A stretch of DNA of 64,000 bases. Source: Maea johnstoni (Eukaryota > Annelida > Polychaeta > Spionida > Magelonidae). The stretch covers positions 17,858,152-17,922,151 of the forward strand of contig OZ012688.1 of NCBI GenBank assembly GCA_963942565.1, written 5' to 3'. This document shows, in pieces, positions 22,218-35,035 of the stretch. The stretch's first letter is position 1. Each line of letters starts with the position of its first letter. The notes below the pieces were generated by a model that had not been told where the DNA came from, did not search any database, and saw nothing but the letters and a program-made list of their open reading frames with translations. Position numbers and translations under genes: made by a program.

Positions 22218-25200
22218 AAATCATGACATGGAATTCAAGAGGACTGTCAGCCTCAATCCCGTATCTGAGGCACCTAGTTACCCAGTGTGATATTATCTGT
22301 ATCACGGAGCATTGGCTCTTTGAGAATAATCTGAATAAGTTAAACGATATTTCTAATGGGCACTGTTTCGTAGCGCGTGCCAGTCTAAGTTCTAGCGCTG
22401 ACACTTTTGGTATTAGACGCGGGCAAGGGGGGGTAGCCATCCTATGGGATAAAAAACTTACCGGTATCACCCCTATCGACGAAATTGTCCATGATAGAGT
22501 ATGTGGAGTTAGATTGCAGTGTAAATCTGGGCAGGTACTCAATATTATGGCCGCCTACATGCCAGCTAGAGGGTGTGATGGAGATCTGGCCACTAGTCTT
22601 GACGAGTTAAGTGGTATCATAGAGGCAAGGGAGACTGGGGCGTACAATATAATATGCGGAGACCTAAATGGAGATATAGGGGCTCCTGGAGGGTCTAAGA
22701 GTAGGAAGCAGCCTGACCATAGAGGGAAAATATTATATGAGTTTATGCAATCCTCTAACCTCTTTGCAACGAACCTACAACCGCACGCTGAGGGAGGTGT
22801 TAATACGTTCAATGGGCCAAACGGTTCTTCGTGTCTCGACTACATACTCATGCCAAACGACATGAGAGGAGATGTGATGTGCACTAGAACTTTGGAGGTT
22901 GAACCGCTAAACACCTCGGACCATGTTCCGGTGTGTGTGCATTTATGCATAGATAATATAGACAGGTGTTACATCGAGGTTACGGCAAGCAATAGGCTCA
23001 AATGGGAGAAGCTTTCTGCAGAACAGCTCAACACTAGATTTACTACCCCAGTTAGCCTTAAGCTGCACGAACTTGAAGCTTTAATCAACGAGAGTGTGCC
23101 GACCCCTGATCTGATAGATGGTTGTTTCGATACTATATGCAAAATCCTTAGGCAAGCTGAAATAAACATTCCCAAATCGAAATACAAGGCTAATTTGAAA
23201 CCGTTTTGGTGCCCCAGACTAAACCAATTAAAAAATGAGAAGGTCATTCTACATAGAGCATGGAAAGAAGCTGGGTGTCCACGAGGCATCGACAATCCTA
23301 TTAAGAAGAGATATAAAGATGCTGAGAAAAGTTTCCGAAAGGCCCTTAAAGAGGTCAGCAAGAAGTACGACGATGAACGTATTCTACTTGCTTCCAAGAG
23401 TGCGGATCTAGACAGAAACACCTTCTGGCGCCTCCTTAAACGCAATAAGAAAAACTCTGGCGCAAAAGTGCTTGCCATACGTAACGCAGCCAAAAAGGTG
23501 GTTTATGACGTGGATAGCGTCTTGGAAACATGGAGATTACACTTTGCTAAGTTATGTACCCCTTTGGGACACCCAGATTTCGACCAGGCTCACTATGTAC
23601 ACGTAACAGATAGGGTTAAGATGTGGGCTGGCATGGATGACACTGATGAATTTACCAGGGATGTTTTCACTGTCAATGAAGTCAGTAAGGGGGTGACAAA
23701 ACTTAATACAGGCAAGGCCCCTGGGCATGATATGATCTCCACCGAACATCTACGAGCGGCAGGTGATAGTTTGGTGCCCGTACTGACAAAACTCTTCAGA
23801 TGGATCATAGCTATTGAATACGTCCCCAAGAATTTTAGATGTGGAATACAAATTCCTCTGTATAAGGGTAAACAAACTTCTAGTCTAGATCCCAACAATT
23901 ATAGAGGAATTACCTTGCTCAGCTCTTTCAATAAGTTGTTTGAAATAGTAATATGGGAAAGAGTTAAAGCTTGGTGGAAAGAGCGTCAAATAATCTCAGA
24001 GTTACAGGGCGCAGCGACACCTGGGGTGTCCTGTCTCCACACTGCCCTACTCTTACAGGAAGCCATAGCAGTTAATCTCGAAAACCACAACAAGATACTA
24101 GTCTCTTTCTATGACGTATCCAAAGCGTTTGATGGAATATGGGTAGACGGTCTGTTCTATCAGCTTAGGGAATTGGGCATCACTGGCAAATTATGGCGGG
24201 TTCTGTACCTAACCTATCAGAATTTCATGAGTAGGGTCAGAATTCAGAATAAGTTGTCAAACTGGTACCCAATGCTATGTGGTATTCACCAAGGTGGATA
24301 TCTCTCTTTGATTAAGTATGTGTCTTTCATAAACTCCCTACTTATAGAGTTAAAGGATTCTGGGCTCTGCTGTACGATAGGTAATCTGCACGTCACACCC
24401 CCCGGATATGCAGATGACCTTGCCACGGCTTGTATAAGTAAGGATAGGATGGATCGGGTCATGCGAATAGTACATAGACATGGGAATAGATGGCGGTACC
24501 ATTTTAACGCGGAAAAAAGTGCAGTTTTAGTCTACGGAGAGAGTGATAGGGAAAGAAAAATTAACTCAAAACATAGGATTTACCGTTTAGGCAAATCACA
24601 GGTCAAGGAGAGAGAAGTGTACGATCACGTCGGGGTCAAAGCTAGTGTTACAGGGAACAATTACACTAGAACCTCAGAAAAGATTAGTAAAGGCAGAAAG
24701 GCTTTAAACGCTGCAACTAGCCTTGGAGTTAAGAGGTACGGCCTGACCATGCAAGCCTGTAGCACAATTTTTTGGTCCATGATAATACCTATTGTTACCT
24801 ATGGGTCAGAATTGTGGATTCTTGACGAGAGAGACATCGATATGCTAGACTCATTCCAACGTTATGCAGGCAGGCGAGTCCAAAGGTTTCATAATCGATC
24901 ACCCAAGCAAACCTCTTTCGTGGGACTAGGGTGGATGAGGATAGAAAGTTTCATAAATGGCAAGAAATTACTTTTTGTCAGGTCAATACTTTCCATGGAT
25001 GCTGAGAGTGTGTATAGGAAAATATTTGTACAAAGGTTTACTGTCTTCAATAGCGACGTGAATAGATGCTCAAATAACCTACACAAGAGTCCTATATTCG
25101 ACATACTACGAGTAGCTATAATCCTAGGCCTATATGATAGGATCAGAGGTATGGTGCAAAATGATCACATGTACTCTAAAGCCACCTGGAGAAAGATGGT

Positions 25201-25723
25201 GTGGGATAGTGTCTGGTCTATAGAAAGAGAGGACTGGTTGTACAGAGTGGTGAATTTCCGGGAAGCCATCACCCTGAACGCGGTTCTAGGTAACAGACCA
25301 GGCTACATCTCGTGGTGGAGAATCGCAGACAGTGAACCGAGCAACATCACCGTATGTGAAAATATGGTATATCTAGTATGTGGGTCCAGTAGACTTAAAA
25401 GCGACACTAAGGAGCTGAATGATCAACCGTTAACGTTAAGGGCTTGTCATAAATGCGACATGATAACTGAAGAAAATATTTTCCATATGGTCATGCAATG
25501 CGAGGGAGCATCTGCACAGAGACAACAAATGTATGTAGAATTGAACCAAACTGTACCAGGTCTCTTAATTCAAGCCACACACGATGAGCTGTACTCCGTC
25601 ATCATGGGTAAAGCTATTGATGGAGTGAGTTTTGAACAGATGCTGCCTCTATGGCATGTTACTGGTAAATGGATAGTGAGAATGTACCTAAACTTCGTTC
25701 GGGACCGTAAAGGAATTGGATGA
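22196..25723 (+). CDS. LINE ORF2: APE endonuclease-reverse transcriptase
   Basis: This 1175-residue enzyme would nick genomic DNA and copy the element's RNA at the nick. The endonuclease domain (about 8-250) keeps the catalytic series: N13 (TWNSRG), E38 (ITEHW), D156/N158 (GDLNGD), D215 (LDYIL) and S241-D242-H243. The reverse transcriptase (about 495-800) shows IPLYKG...NNYRGITLLS (553-576), QGAATPGVSCLHTA (604-617), motif A FYDVSKAFDGIW (D640), motif B GIHQGGYLSL (696-705), motif C YADD (738-741) and NAEKSAVLVYG (771-781). A CCHC motif (C1084, C1087, H1097, C1102) closes the protein, as in many LINEs. No RNase H domain is seen. The length is normal for the family. The start is the ATG that overlaps the end of ORFX by 22 nt, and EN homology begins within ten residues of it. 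Every catalytic residue inspected is present. Confidence 0.95.
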   Translation: MQSTPNLKIMTWNSRGLSASIPYLRHLVTQCDIICITEHWLFENNLNKLNDISNGHCFVARASLSSSADTFGIRRGQGGVAILWDKKLTGITPIDEIVHDRVCGVRLQCKSGQVLNIMAAYMPARGCDGDLATSLDELSGIIEARETGAYNIICGDLNGDIGAPGGSKSRKQPDHRGKILYEFMQSSNLFATNLQPHAEGGVNTFNGPNGSSCLDYILMPNDMRGDVMCTRTLEVEPLNTSDHVPVCVHLCIDNIDRCYIEVTASNRLKWEKLSAEQLNTRFTTPVSLKLHELEALINESVPTPDLIDGCFDTICKILRQAEINIPKSKYKANLKPFWCPRLNQLKNEKVILHRAWKEAGCPRGIDNPIKKRYKDAEKSFRKALKEVSKKYDDERILLASKSADLDRNTFWRLLKRNKKNSGAKVLAIRNAAKKVVYDVDSVLETWRLHFAKLCTPLGHPDFDQAHYVHVTDRVKMWAGMDDTDEFTRDVFTVNEVSKGVTKLNTGKAPGHDMISTEHLRAAGDSLVPVLTKLFRWIIAIEYVPKNFRCGIQIPLYKGKQTSSLDPNNYRGITLLSSFNKLFEIVIWERVKAWWKERQIISELQGAATPGVSCLHTALLLQEAIAVNLENHNKILVSFYDVSKAFDGIWVDGLFYQLRELGITGKLWRVLYLTYQNFMSRVRIQNKLSNWYPMLCGIHQGGYLSLIKYVSFINSLLIELKDSGLCCTIGNLHVTPPGYADDLATACISKDRMDRVMRIVHRHGNRWRYHFNAEKSAVLVYGESDRERKINSKHRIYRLGKSQVKEREVYDHVGVKASVTGNNYTRTSEKISKGRKALNAATSLGVKRYGLTMQACSTIFWSMIIPIVTYGSELWILDERDIDMLDSFQRYAGRRVQRFHNRSPKQTSFVGLGWMRIESFINGKKLLFVRSILSMDAESVYRKIFVQRFTVFNSDVNRCSNNLHKSPIFDILRVAIILGLYDRIRGMVQNDHMYSKATWRKMVWDSVWSIEREDWLYRVVNFREAITLNAVLGNRPGYISWWRIADSEPSNITVCENMVYLVCGSSRLKSDTKELNDQPLTLRACHKCDMITEENIFHMVMQCEGASAQRQQMYVELNQTVPGLLIQATHDELYSVIMGKAIDGVSFEQMLPLWHVTGKWIVRMYLNFVRDRKGIG

Positions 25724-26086
25724 GCTCACGCTGGCCCGTAGTTAGTACTTTTGTGAGCGATAACTGCTATGCATAGGACTCTGATTTTCGGAAAAACCCC
25801 TTTTTTTTGGGCAAATTCTTTCTGCTTAAGTTTTGGTTCTTGTGACCACCTTTATACTAACTGTTTTCTCTCTCTAATAATCTCATGTAGAGATTCATCT
25901 AACCCAATATCAGGAACACTCCTGGTGTTTTTGCCTATCGTTTTGTATTTTTTGTTCTAAATGTGTCCTAAGCCGAGTGTGCTTAATGGGTATCCTGTTT
26001 GTGTAACTTTTCTTTCTATTATGATCTTTTATTACCGTCTATCTCTTGTAACATGTACGTTACAGTCAATAAAGATATATATATAT
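25724..26086 (+). other. LINE 3' UTR and AT-repeat tail
   Basis: No coding potential after the ORF2 stop. The segment ends in AATAAA followed by (GA)TATATATATAT rather than a long poly-A, and then unrelated flank begins. Confidence 0.75.
26068..26073 (+). terminator. AATAAA polyadenylation signal of the LINE
   Basis: A canonical hexamer sits about 345 bases after the ORF2 stop and just before the AT-repeat tail. Confidence 0.6.
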
Positions 26087-26302
26087 TCAAATGGTCATTG
26101 GGTAGAAACTGGTGTTTATCAAGCTGCCTTAACATAGCCTCACTAAAACTGTGAATTTCATCTCCACTCATCCATCTCCACTCACTCACTCAAAGCTAGG
26201 TCGTTAGCACATAGTGTTTATTTTACCCAAATGGCATAAGCCATATATTCGTCATTAAAATATCTAAATGTGATAGGAAATACACTGACAAATTTGATTG
26301 TA
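26087..26302. other. Short unique spacer between LINE and satellite
   Basis: No ORF or repeat is recognised before the first decayed 44-bp units appear. Confidence 0.5.
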
Positions 26303-29300
26303 TCCTGAACTGCAAAGAAGCTACACTCAAAATGACTAACTACTATCTAGACATTTTGAACTGTAAAGAGGCCGTCACAATATATCTACCTGAATACGGT
26401 GGAGCTACCCTTAAAAATATCTACCTGGACACCTTGGACTGTTAACATGTTACCATCAGGATGTCTACCTGGACATCTTGAACTGTTAACATGCTACCAT
26501 CAAGATGTCTACCTGGACATCTTGAACTGTTAACGTGCTACCATCAGGATGTCTACCTGGACATCTTGAACTGTTAACATGCTACCATCAGGATGTCCAC
26601 CTGGACATCTTGGACTGTTAACATGCTACCATCAGGATGTCTACCTGGACATCTTGCACTGTTAACGTGCTACCATCAGGATGTCTACCTGGACACCTTG
26701 AACTGTTAACATGCTACCATCGGGATGTCTACCTGGACATCTTGCACTGTTAACGTGCTACCATCAGGATGTCTACCTGGACATCTTGAACTGTTAACAT
26801 GCTACCATCGGGATGTCTACCTGGACATCTTGAACTGTTAACGTGCTACCATCAGGATGTCTACCTGGACATCTTGAACTGTTAACATGCTACCATCGGG
26901 ATGTCTACCTGGACATCTTGAACTGTTAACGTGCTACCATCAGGATGTCTACCTGGACATCTTGAACTGTTAACATGCTACCATCAGGATGTCTACCTGG
27001 ACATCTTGAACTGTTAACATGCTACCATCGGGATGTCTACCTGGACATCTTGAACTGTTAACGTGCTACCATCAGGATGTCTACCTGGACATCATGGACT
27101 GTTAACATGCTACCATCAGGATGTCTACCTGGACATCTTGCACTGTTAACGTGCTACCATCAGGATGTCTACCTGGACACCTTGAACTGTTAACGTGCTA
27201 CCATCAGGATGTCTACCTGGACATCTTGAACTGTTAACGTGCTACCATCAGGATGTCTACCTGGACATCTTAAACTGTTAACATGCTACCATCAGGATGT
27301 CTACCTGGACATCTTGGACTGTTAACATGCTACCATCAGGATGTCTACCTGGACATCTTGCACTGTTAACGTGCTACCATCAGGATGTCTACCTGGACAT
27401 CTTGAACCGTTAACGTGCTACAATCAGGATGTCTACCTGGACATCTTGAACTGTTAACATGCTACCATCAGGATGTCTGCCTGGACATCTTGAACTGTTA
27501 ACATGCTACCATCAAGATGTCTACCTGGACATCTTGGACTGTTAACATGCTACCATCAGGATGTCTACCTGGACATCTTGAACTGTTAACATGCTACAAT
27601 CAGGATGTCTACCTGGACATCTTGGACTGTTAACATGCTACCATCAGGATGTCTACCTGGACATCTTGCACTGTTAACGTGCTACCATCAGGATGTCTAC
27701 CTGGACATCTTGCACTGTTAACATGCTACCATCAGGATGTCTACCTGGACATCTTTAACTGTTAACATGCTACCATCAGGATGTCTACCTGGACATCTTG
27801 CACTGTTAACGTGCTACCATCAGGATGTCTACCTGGACATCTTGGACTGTTAACATGCTACCATCAGGATGTCTACCTGGACAACTTGAACTGTTAGCGT
27901 GCTAACATCAGGATGTCTACCCGGACATCTTGGACTGTTAACGTGCTACAATCAGGATGTCTACCTGGACATCTTGGACTGTTAACATGCTACCATCAGG
28001 ATGTCTACCTGGACATCTTGCACTGTTAACGTGCTACCATCAGGATGTCTACCTGGACATCTTGCACTGTTAACATGCTACCATCAGGATGTCTACCTGG
28101 ACATCTTTAACTGTTAACATGCTACCATCAGGATGTCTACCTGGACATCTTGCACTGTTAACGGTCTACCTAGACATCTTGAACTGTTAACAAGCTACCA
28201 TCAGGATGTCTACCTGCACATCTTGGACTGTTAACGTGCTTTCATCAGGATGTCTACCTGGACATCTTGGACTGTTAACGTGCTACCATCAGGATGTCTA
28301 CCTGGACATCTTGGACTGTTAACGTGCGACCATCAGGATGTCTACCTGGACATCTTGGACTGTTAACATGCTACCATCAGGATGTCTACCTGGACATCTT
28401 AAACTGTTAACGTGCTACCATCAGGATGTCTACCTGGACATCTTAAACTGTTAACATGCTACCATCAGGATGTCTACCTGGACATCTTGGACTGTTAACA
28501 TGCTACCATCAGGATGTCTACATGGACATCTTGGACTGTTAACGTGCTACCATCAGGATGTCTACCTGGACATCTTGAACTGTTAACATGCTACCATCAG
28601 GATGTCTACCTGGACATCTTGAACTGTTGACATGCTACCATCAGGATGTCTACCTAGACATCTTGGACTGTTATCATGCTACCATCAGGATGTCTACCTG
28701 GACATCTTGGACTGTTAACGTGCTACCATCAGGATGTCTACCTGGACATCTTGGACTGTTAACGTGCTACCATCAGGATGTCTACCTGGACATCTTGGAC
28801 TGTTATCATACTACCATCAGGATGTCTACCTGGACATCTTGGACTGTTAACATGCTACCACCAGGATGTCTACCTGGACATCTTGAACTGTTAACGTGCT
28901 ACCGCCAGGATGTCTACCTGGACATCTTGGACTGTTAACATGCTACCATCAGGATGTCTACCCGGACATCTTGAAATGTTAACGTGCTACCATCAGGATG
29001 TCTACCTGGACATCTTGCACTGTTAACATGCTACCATCAGGATGTCTACCTGGACATCTTGAACTGTTAACATGCTAACATCAGGATGTCTATCTGGACA
29101 TCTTGAACTGTTAACGTGCTACCATCAGGATGTCTACCTGGACATCTTGGACTGTTAACATGCTACCATCAGGATGTCCACCTGGACATCTTGAACTGTT
29201 AACGTGGTACCATCAGGAGTAACTACCTGGACATCTTGATCTGTTAACGTGCTACCACCAGGATGTCCACCTGGACATCTTGGACTGTTAACATGCTACC

Positions 29301-32300
29301 ATCAGGATGTCTATCTGGACATCTTGAACTGTTAACATGCTACCATCAGGATGTCTACCTGGATATCTTGGACTGTTAACGTGCTAACATCAGGATGTCT
29401 ACATGGACATCTTGAACTGTTAACATGCTACCATCAGGATGTCCACCTGGACATCTTGAACTGTTAATGTGCTACCATCAGGAGTAACTACCTGGACATC
29501 TTGATCTGTTAACATGCTACCACCAGGATGTCCACCTGGACATCTTGAACTGTTAACGTGCTACCATCAGGATGTCTACCTGGACATCTTGGACTGTTAA
29601 CATGCTACCATCAGGATGTCCACCTGGACATCTTGGACTGTTAACGTGCTACCATCAGGATGTCTACCTGGACATCTTGGACTGTTAACGTGCTACCATC
29701 AGGATGTCTGTCTGGACATCTTGGACTGTTAACATGCTACCATCAGGATGTCCACCTGGACATCTTAAACTGTTAACGTGCTATCATCAGGATGTCTACC
29801 TGGACATCTTGGACTGTTAACGTGCTATCATCAGGATGTCTACCTGGACATCTTGGACTGTTAACGTGCTACCATCAGGATGTCTGTCTGGACATCTTGG
29901 ACTGTTAACATGCTACCATCAGGATGTCCACCTGGACATCTTGAACTGTTAACGTGCTATCATCAGGATGTCTACCTGGACATCTTGAACTGTTAACGTG
30001 CTACCATCAGGATGTCCACCTGGACATCTTGGACTGTTAACGTGCTACCATCAGGATGTCTACCTGGACATCTTGGACTGTTAACATGCTACCATCAGGA
30101 TGTCTACCTGGATATCTTGAACTGTTAGCGTGCTACCATCAGGATGTCTACCTGGACATCTTAAACTGTTAACGTGCTACCATCAGGATGTCTTCCTGGA
30201 AATCTTGAACTGTAAACATGCTACCATCAGGATGTCTACCTGTACATCTTGCACTGTTAACGTGCTACCATCAGGATGTCTACCTGGACATCTTGAATTG
30301 TTAACGTGCTACCATCAGGATGTCTACCTGGACATCTGGAACTGTTAACATGCTACCATCAGGATGTCTATTTGGACAAACTGGACTGCTAACATGTTAC
30401 AATCAGGATATCTGGCTGGACATCTTGGACTGTTAATGTGCTACCATCAGGATGTCTACCTGGACATCTTGAATTGTTAACGTGCTACCATCAGGATGTT
30501 TGTCTAGACATCTTGAATTGTTAACGTGCTATCATCAGGATGTCTACCTGGACATCTTGAACTGTTAACGTGCCACCAACAAGATGTCTACCCGGACATC
30601 TTGAACTGTTAACGTGCTACCATCAGGATGTGTACCAGGACATCTTGAACTGTTAACATGCTAACATCAGGATGTCTATCTATACATCTTAAACTGTTAA
30701 CATGCTACCATCAGGATTTCTACCTGGATATCTTGGACTGTTAACATGCTAACATCAGGATGTCTACCTGGACATCATGAACTGTTAACATGCTAACATC
30801 AGGATGTCTACCTTTACATCTTGAACTGTTAACATGCTAACATCACGATGTCTACCTGGACATCTTGAACTGTTAACATGCTACTATCAGGATGTCTACC
30901 TATACATCTTGAACTGTTAACATGCTACCATCAGGATGTCTACCTATACATCTTGAACTGTTAACATGCTACCATCAGGATGTCTACCTATACATCTTGG
31001 ACTGTTAACGTGCTACCATCAGGATGTCTACCTGGACATCTTGAACTGTTAACGTGCTACCATCAGGATATCTACCTGGACATCTTGCACTGTTAACATG
31101 CTAACATCAGGATGTCTACCTGACATCATGAACTGTTAACATGCTAACATCAGGATGTCTACCTTTACATCTTGAACTGTTAACATGCTAACATCACGAT
31201 GTCTACCTATACATCTTGGACTGTTAAGTGCTACCATCAGGATGTCTACCTGGACATCTTGAACTGTTAACATGCTACCATTAGGATGTCTACCTGGACA
31301 TCTTGGACTGTTAACGTGCTACCATCAGGATGTCTACCTGGACATCTTGGACTGCTAAGGTGCTACCATCAGTATGTCTACCTGGACATCTTGGAATGTT
31401 AACGTGCTACCATCAGGATGTCTACCTGGACATCTTGGAATGTTAAAGTGCTACCATCAGGCTGTCTACCTCGACATCTTGGACTGTTAACGTGCTACCA
31501 TCAGGATGTCTACCTGGACATCTTGGAATGTTAACATGCTACCATCAGGATGTCTACCTGGACATCTTGGACTGTTAACATGCTACCATCAGGATGTCTA
31601 ACTCGACATCTTGGACTGTTAACGTGCTACCATCAGGATATCTACATGGACATCTTGAACTGTTAACATGCTACCATCAGGATGTCTACCTGGACATCTT
31701 GGACTGTTAACGTGCTTTCATCAGGATGTCTACCTGGACATCTTGAACTGTTAACGTGCTACCATCAGGATGTCTACCTGGACATCTTGGACTGTGAAGT
31801 GCTACCATCTGGATGTCTACCTGGACATCTTGGACTGTTAACATGCTACCATCAGGATGTCTACCTGGACATCTTGAACTGTTAACATGCTACCATCAGG
31901 ATGTCCACCTGGACATCTTGGACTGTTAACATGCTACCACCAGGATGTCTACCTGGACACTTTGAACTGTTAACATGCTACCATCAGGATGTCTACCTAG
32001 ACATCTTGGACTGTTAACGTCCTACCATCAGGATGTCTACCTGGACATCTTAAACTGTTAACATGCTACCATCAGGATGTCTACCTGGACCTCTTGAACT
32101 GTTAACGTGCTACCATCAGGATGTCTACCTGGACATCTTAAACTCTTAACATGCTACCATCAGGATGTCTACCTGGACCTCCTGAACTGTTAACGTGCTA
32201 CCATCAGGATGTCTACCTGGACATCTTAAACTCTTAACATGCTACCATCAGGATGTCTACCTGGACCTCCTGAACTGTTAACGTGCTACCATCAGGATGT

Positions 32301-32546
32301 CTACCTGGACATCTTAAACTGTTAACATGCTACCATCAGGATGTCTACCTGGACATCTTGAACTGTTAACGTGCTACCATCAGGATGTCTACCTGGACAT
32401 CTTAAACTGTTAACAAGCTACCATCAGGATGTCTACCTAGACATCTTGGACTGTTAACATGCTACCATCAGGATGTCTACCTGGACATCTTGGACTGTTA
32501 ACATGCTACCATCAGGATGTCTACCTAGACATCTTGAGCTGTCAAC
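26303..32546. repeat. 44-bp satellite array, about 140 monomers
   Basis: The monomer is GCTACCATCAGGATGTCTAC followed by CTGGACATCTTGAACTGTTA and ACAT. Successive GCTACC anchors (for example 26493 and 26537) are 44 apart. CAGGATGTC and GACATCTTG can pair as a 9-bp stem around TACCTG, and GTTAAC forms a second palindrome. Variants alternate at fixed sites (ACATG/ACGTG, GAACT/GGACT/GCACT). Local 88-bp dimers are visible, for example ATCGGG/ATCAGG alternation at 26700-27060 and two nearly identical 88-bp blocks at about 32129-32304. Units decay at the left edge (26303-26430). Open frames of 60-116 codons inside are not genes. Confidence 0.97.
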
Positions 32547-33006
32547 ATCATCATCATTATCATCAGCATACTGTTTGATTTTTTTCATATTTTAATTCTT
32601 TTAAGTTTGTCTTCTAAACCATTTTCTTGTTTTCGTCATTGAGGTCTCATTCGCAATCACCCCCTCTTCCATCTTCTCCTTTACCCCCCCCCCCCCCCCC
32701 CCTCCTCCTCCTCCTCCTCCCCTGTTGTCCTATCTCACGAGGAGGAGGTCAGTGTCTCAGATGACGGACTGGCTTGAGCGCCCCGCGCCATCAGCAAGCA
32801 TTAAGTAGAGATTTATGCTGTCGCGCACGTTAACCGTCGCGGCGGTTCCTCGATCTGTCAGGCTATATCCCAATCAGCCACTCATCCTACCCTGGGGAAC
32901 TCCGGCGACTCGTAAATTAATACTCTTCCTCGCGGGCCTCTTAATTACGAACAAATAAAATCCATCATAGCATATTGTCATGCTTTTAACAACATCGCCA
33001 GTCATA
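32547..33006. other. Poly-C/CCT tract then GC-balanced unique block
   Basis: A C homopolymer and CCT run (about 32684-32721) separates an AT-rich stretch from 32722-33006. The latter is repeat-free, GC-balanced, and contains TAAT-type sites ('gtaaattaatactcttcctc', 'cttaattacgaac'). The composition resembles conserved non-coding DNA, but nothing proves it. Confidence 0.35.
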
Positions 33007-33267
33007 ATTGATTAATAGGCCAATGATGGCGTGAGGTGTGACCCGGCATGGAACAGAGTAGATACTCCTCCCTGATAGCAGCAGTATTGACAGCTATCGT
33101 CGTCTTCATCCACATCATCTATTCTACCTGAGACATAGAAAGTAGCATATCCCTACGTTGTGCTTTTTTAAAAACTAGTGATTGTTAATGATGACGATGA
33201 CGATGACGATGATGATGATGATGATGATGATGATGACGATGATGATGATGATGATGATGATGATGAC

Positions 33268-33302
<35 letters not shown>

Positions 33303-35002
33303 CGATGATGGTAGTGATGATGGTGATGATGATTCCTATGATCAATGATGATGATGATGATGATGATGATAATGATGACGATGATGATGATGATGATGAT
33401 GGTAGTGATGATGGTGATGATGATTCCTATGATCAATGATGATGATGATGATGACGATGATGATGATGATGATTATGATGATGACAATGATGATGGCTAT
33501 ACTTGTGGTGGTGGTCGTGGCATTGATGATGATGATTCCTAAAAATAATGATATTGATGATATTGATGAAGTCGATGACATTATGATGACATTATGATGA
33601 TGATGATGATGATGATGATTGATTAATAGGGCAATGATGGCGTAAGGTGTGACCCGGCATGGAACAGAGTAGATACTCCTCCCTGATTGCGGAAGCTCAC
33701 CTTCTTCAGGGTATCGGCAAATATCGTCGTCGTCTTCATCCACATCATCATCTATTCTACCTGAGACAGGAAATGGCACATCCCTGTGCTGTGATTTTTA
33801 ATAGCTCGCGTAGTGAGTCGGCCGAAGGCCGGCTCAGCGTAGCGAGCATTTACGGTATATATATAGTGTAATGGCAGGATACACACTGAGGCAGGTTTTT
33901 TGGTGTTGACGTCTGTCTGTTCGTCTCTCGTCGGGATCGCTCGCTCGACCCTGCTCGCCTGATTACCTCGGAAAAATGAGCATAACTTTTTGCTTTAAGA
34001 GCACATTTTGCCGCCAGATCGTTTCATGTTTTAAATATTTCTTAATCAAATAATACATTTTGATTGTTTCCTTTAAATTGTATTGAAATAACGTTTTGGT
34101 CGCCGATTATCGTGCAACACGCGCGGAACTATGCAACAACTGAAACATACATGCTCACGTGCGACAAATGCTGACGTCTTGAAATGACGTCATATGTTAC
34201 GATGGAATTCCGCGGATTCCAAAGTCGTAACTTCGATGTTCACGGTAAAAATGACTTTACTCATCTTTCTGTGAATCGATTTCAATGCAGTTTAAATCGC
34301 CATAACCGCAACAAATAATTCTACATGTCTCTTAATTCTAGTTGAAATCTGTCGTGAAATGACGATTTTGCAACAGGTTGAAGTCGTAGTAATTTTTATG
34401 CCATATTTTTGCTCAATCGATCGCTACGCATACTGTGTGTGGTTATTGAGCAAATTTGAAGCTCATGTTAAGGGGCTTCCAATATGTTTCAGCAAAGTTC
34501 AAGTAAAGAAATGATAACTATAACAATAAGTGAATAACAAACAATTTGTGACTGCATCTGAAAGGGAATGCAGAAATATCATCGAGCTGCGCGAGCATTT
34601 AAAGCTTTGCTTTCTCGTCATATTACTAGTGATGATCGATAATGTTGAAGATGACAGTGGTGGTTAACGGTAAGGATGATAGTGTTGATTCCTATGATCA
34701 ATGATAGTGATGATGATGATGATGATGATGATGGCAATTATATTGTTGATAATCGTGGTGGCGTGGTATTGATGATGATGATTCCTATAGTCAATGATTG
34801 TGGTTGTGATGATGAGGATGATGATGATGATGGCGATGATGATAATGATGATGATATTGATGATGATGATGATGCTGATGATGATAATTGATTAATAGGG
34901 CAATGGTGGCGTGAGGTGTGACCCGGCATGGAACAGAGTAGATACTCCTCCCTGATAGCGGCAGCCACCTTCATTAGGGGGTATCGTCTTCTTCATCCAC
35001 AA

Positions 35003-35035
<33 letters not shown>

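Larger units (their letters stand above)
18232..26086 (+). mobile_element. Apparently full-length three-ORF LINE
   Basis: This is a non-LTR retrotransposon with ORF1 (18376-19242), a 992-codon middle ORF (19239-22217), ORF2 with APE endonuclease and reverse transcriptase (22196-25723), and a ~360-bp 3' UTR with AATAAA and an AT-repeat tail. All three frames are uninterrupted, so the copy looks whole and young. The 5' edge is set where the decayed SINE ends (about 18230) and is uncertain by tens of bases. I found no clear target duplication. ORF2 resembles a LINE group common in marine invertebrates whose motif B reads HQGGYLSL rather than RQGDPLSP; I do not assign a clade. The extra ORF is not part of any LINE architecture I know. 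Confidence 0.9.

Noticed and set aside
26303-32546. CRISPR-like array or repeat-protein gene
   Set aside because: The 44-bp units are contiguous with no unique spacers. 44 is not a multiple of three, so any frame cycles through three unit phases; the 60-116-codon ORFs are by-products.
33802-34620. Helitron
   Set aside because: A terminal-type hairpin exists, but no TC 5' end or CTRR 3' end could be placed, and there is no helicase ORF.
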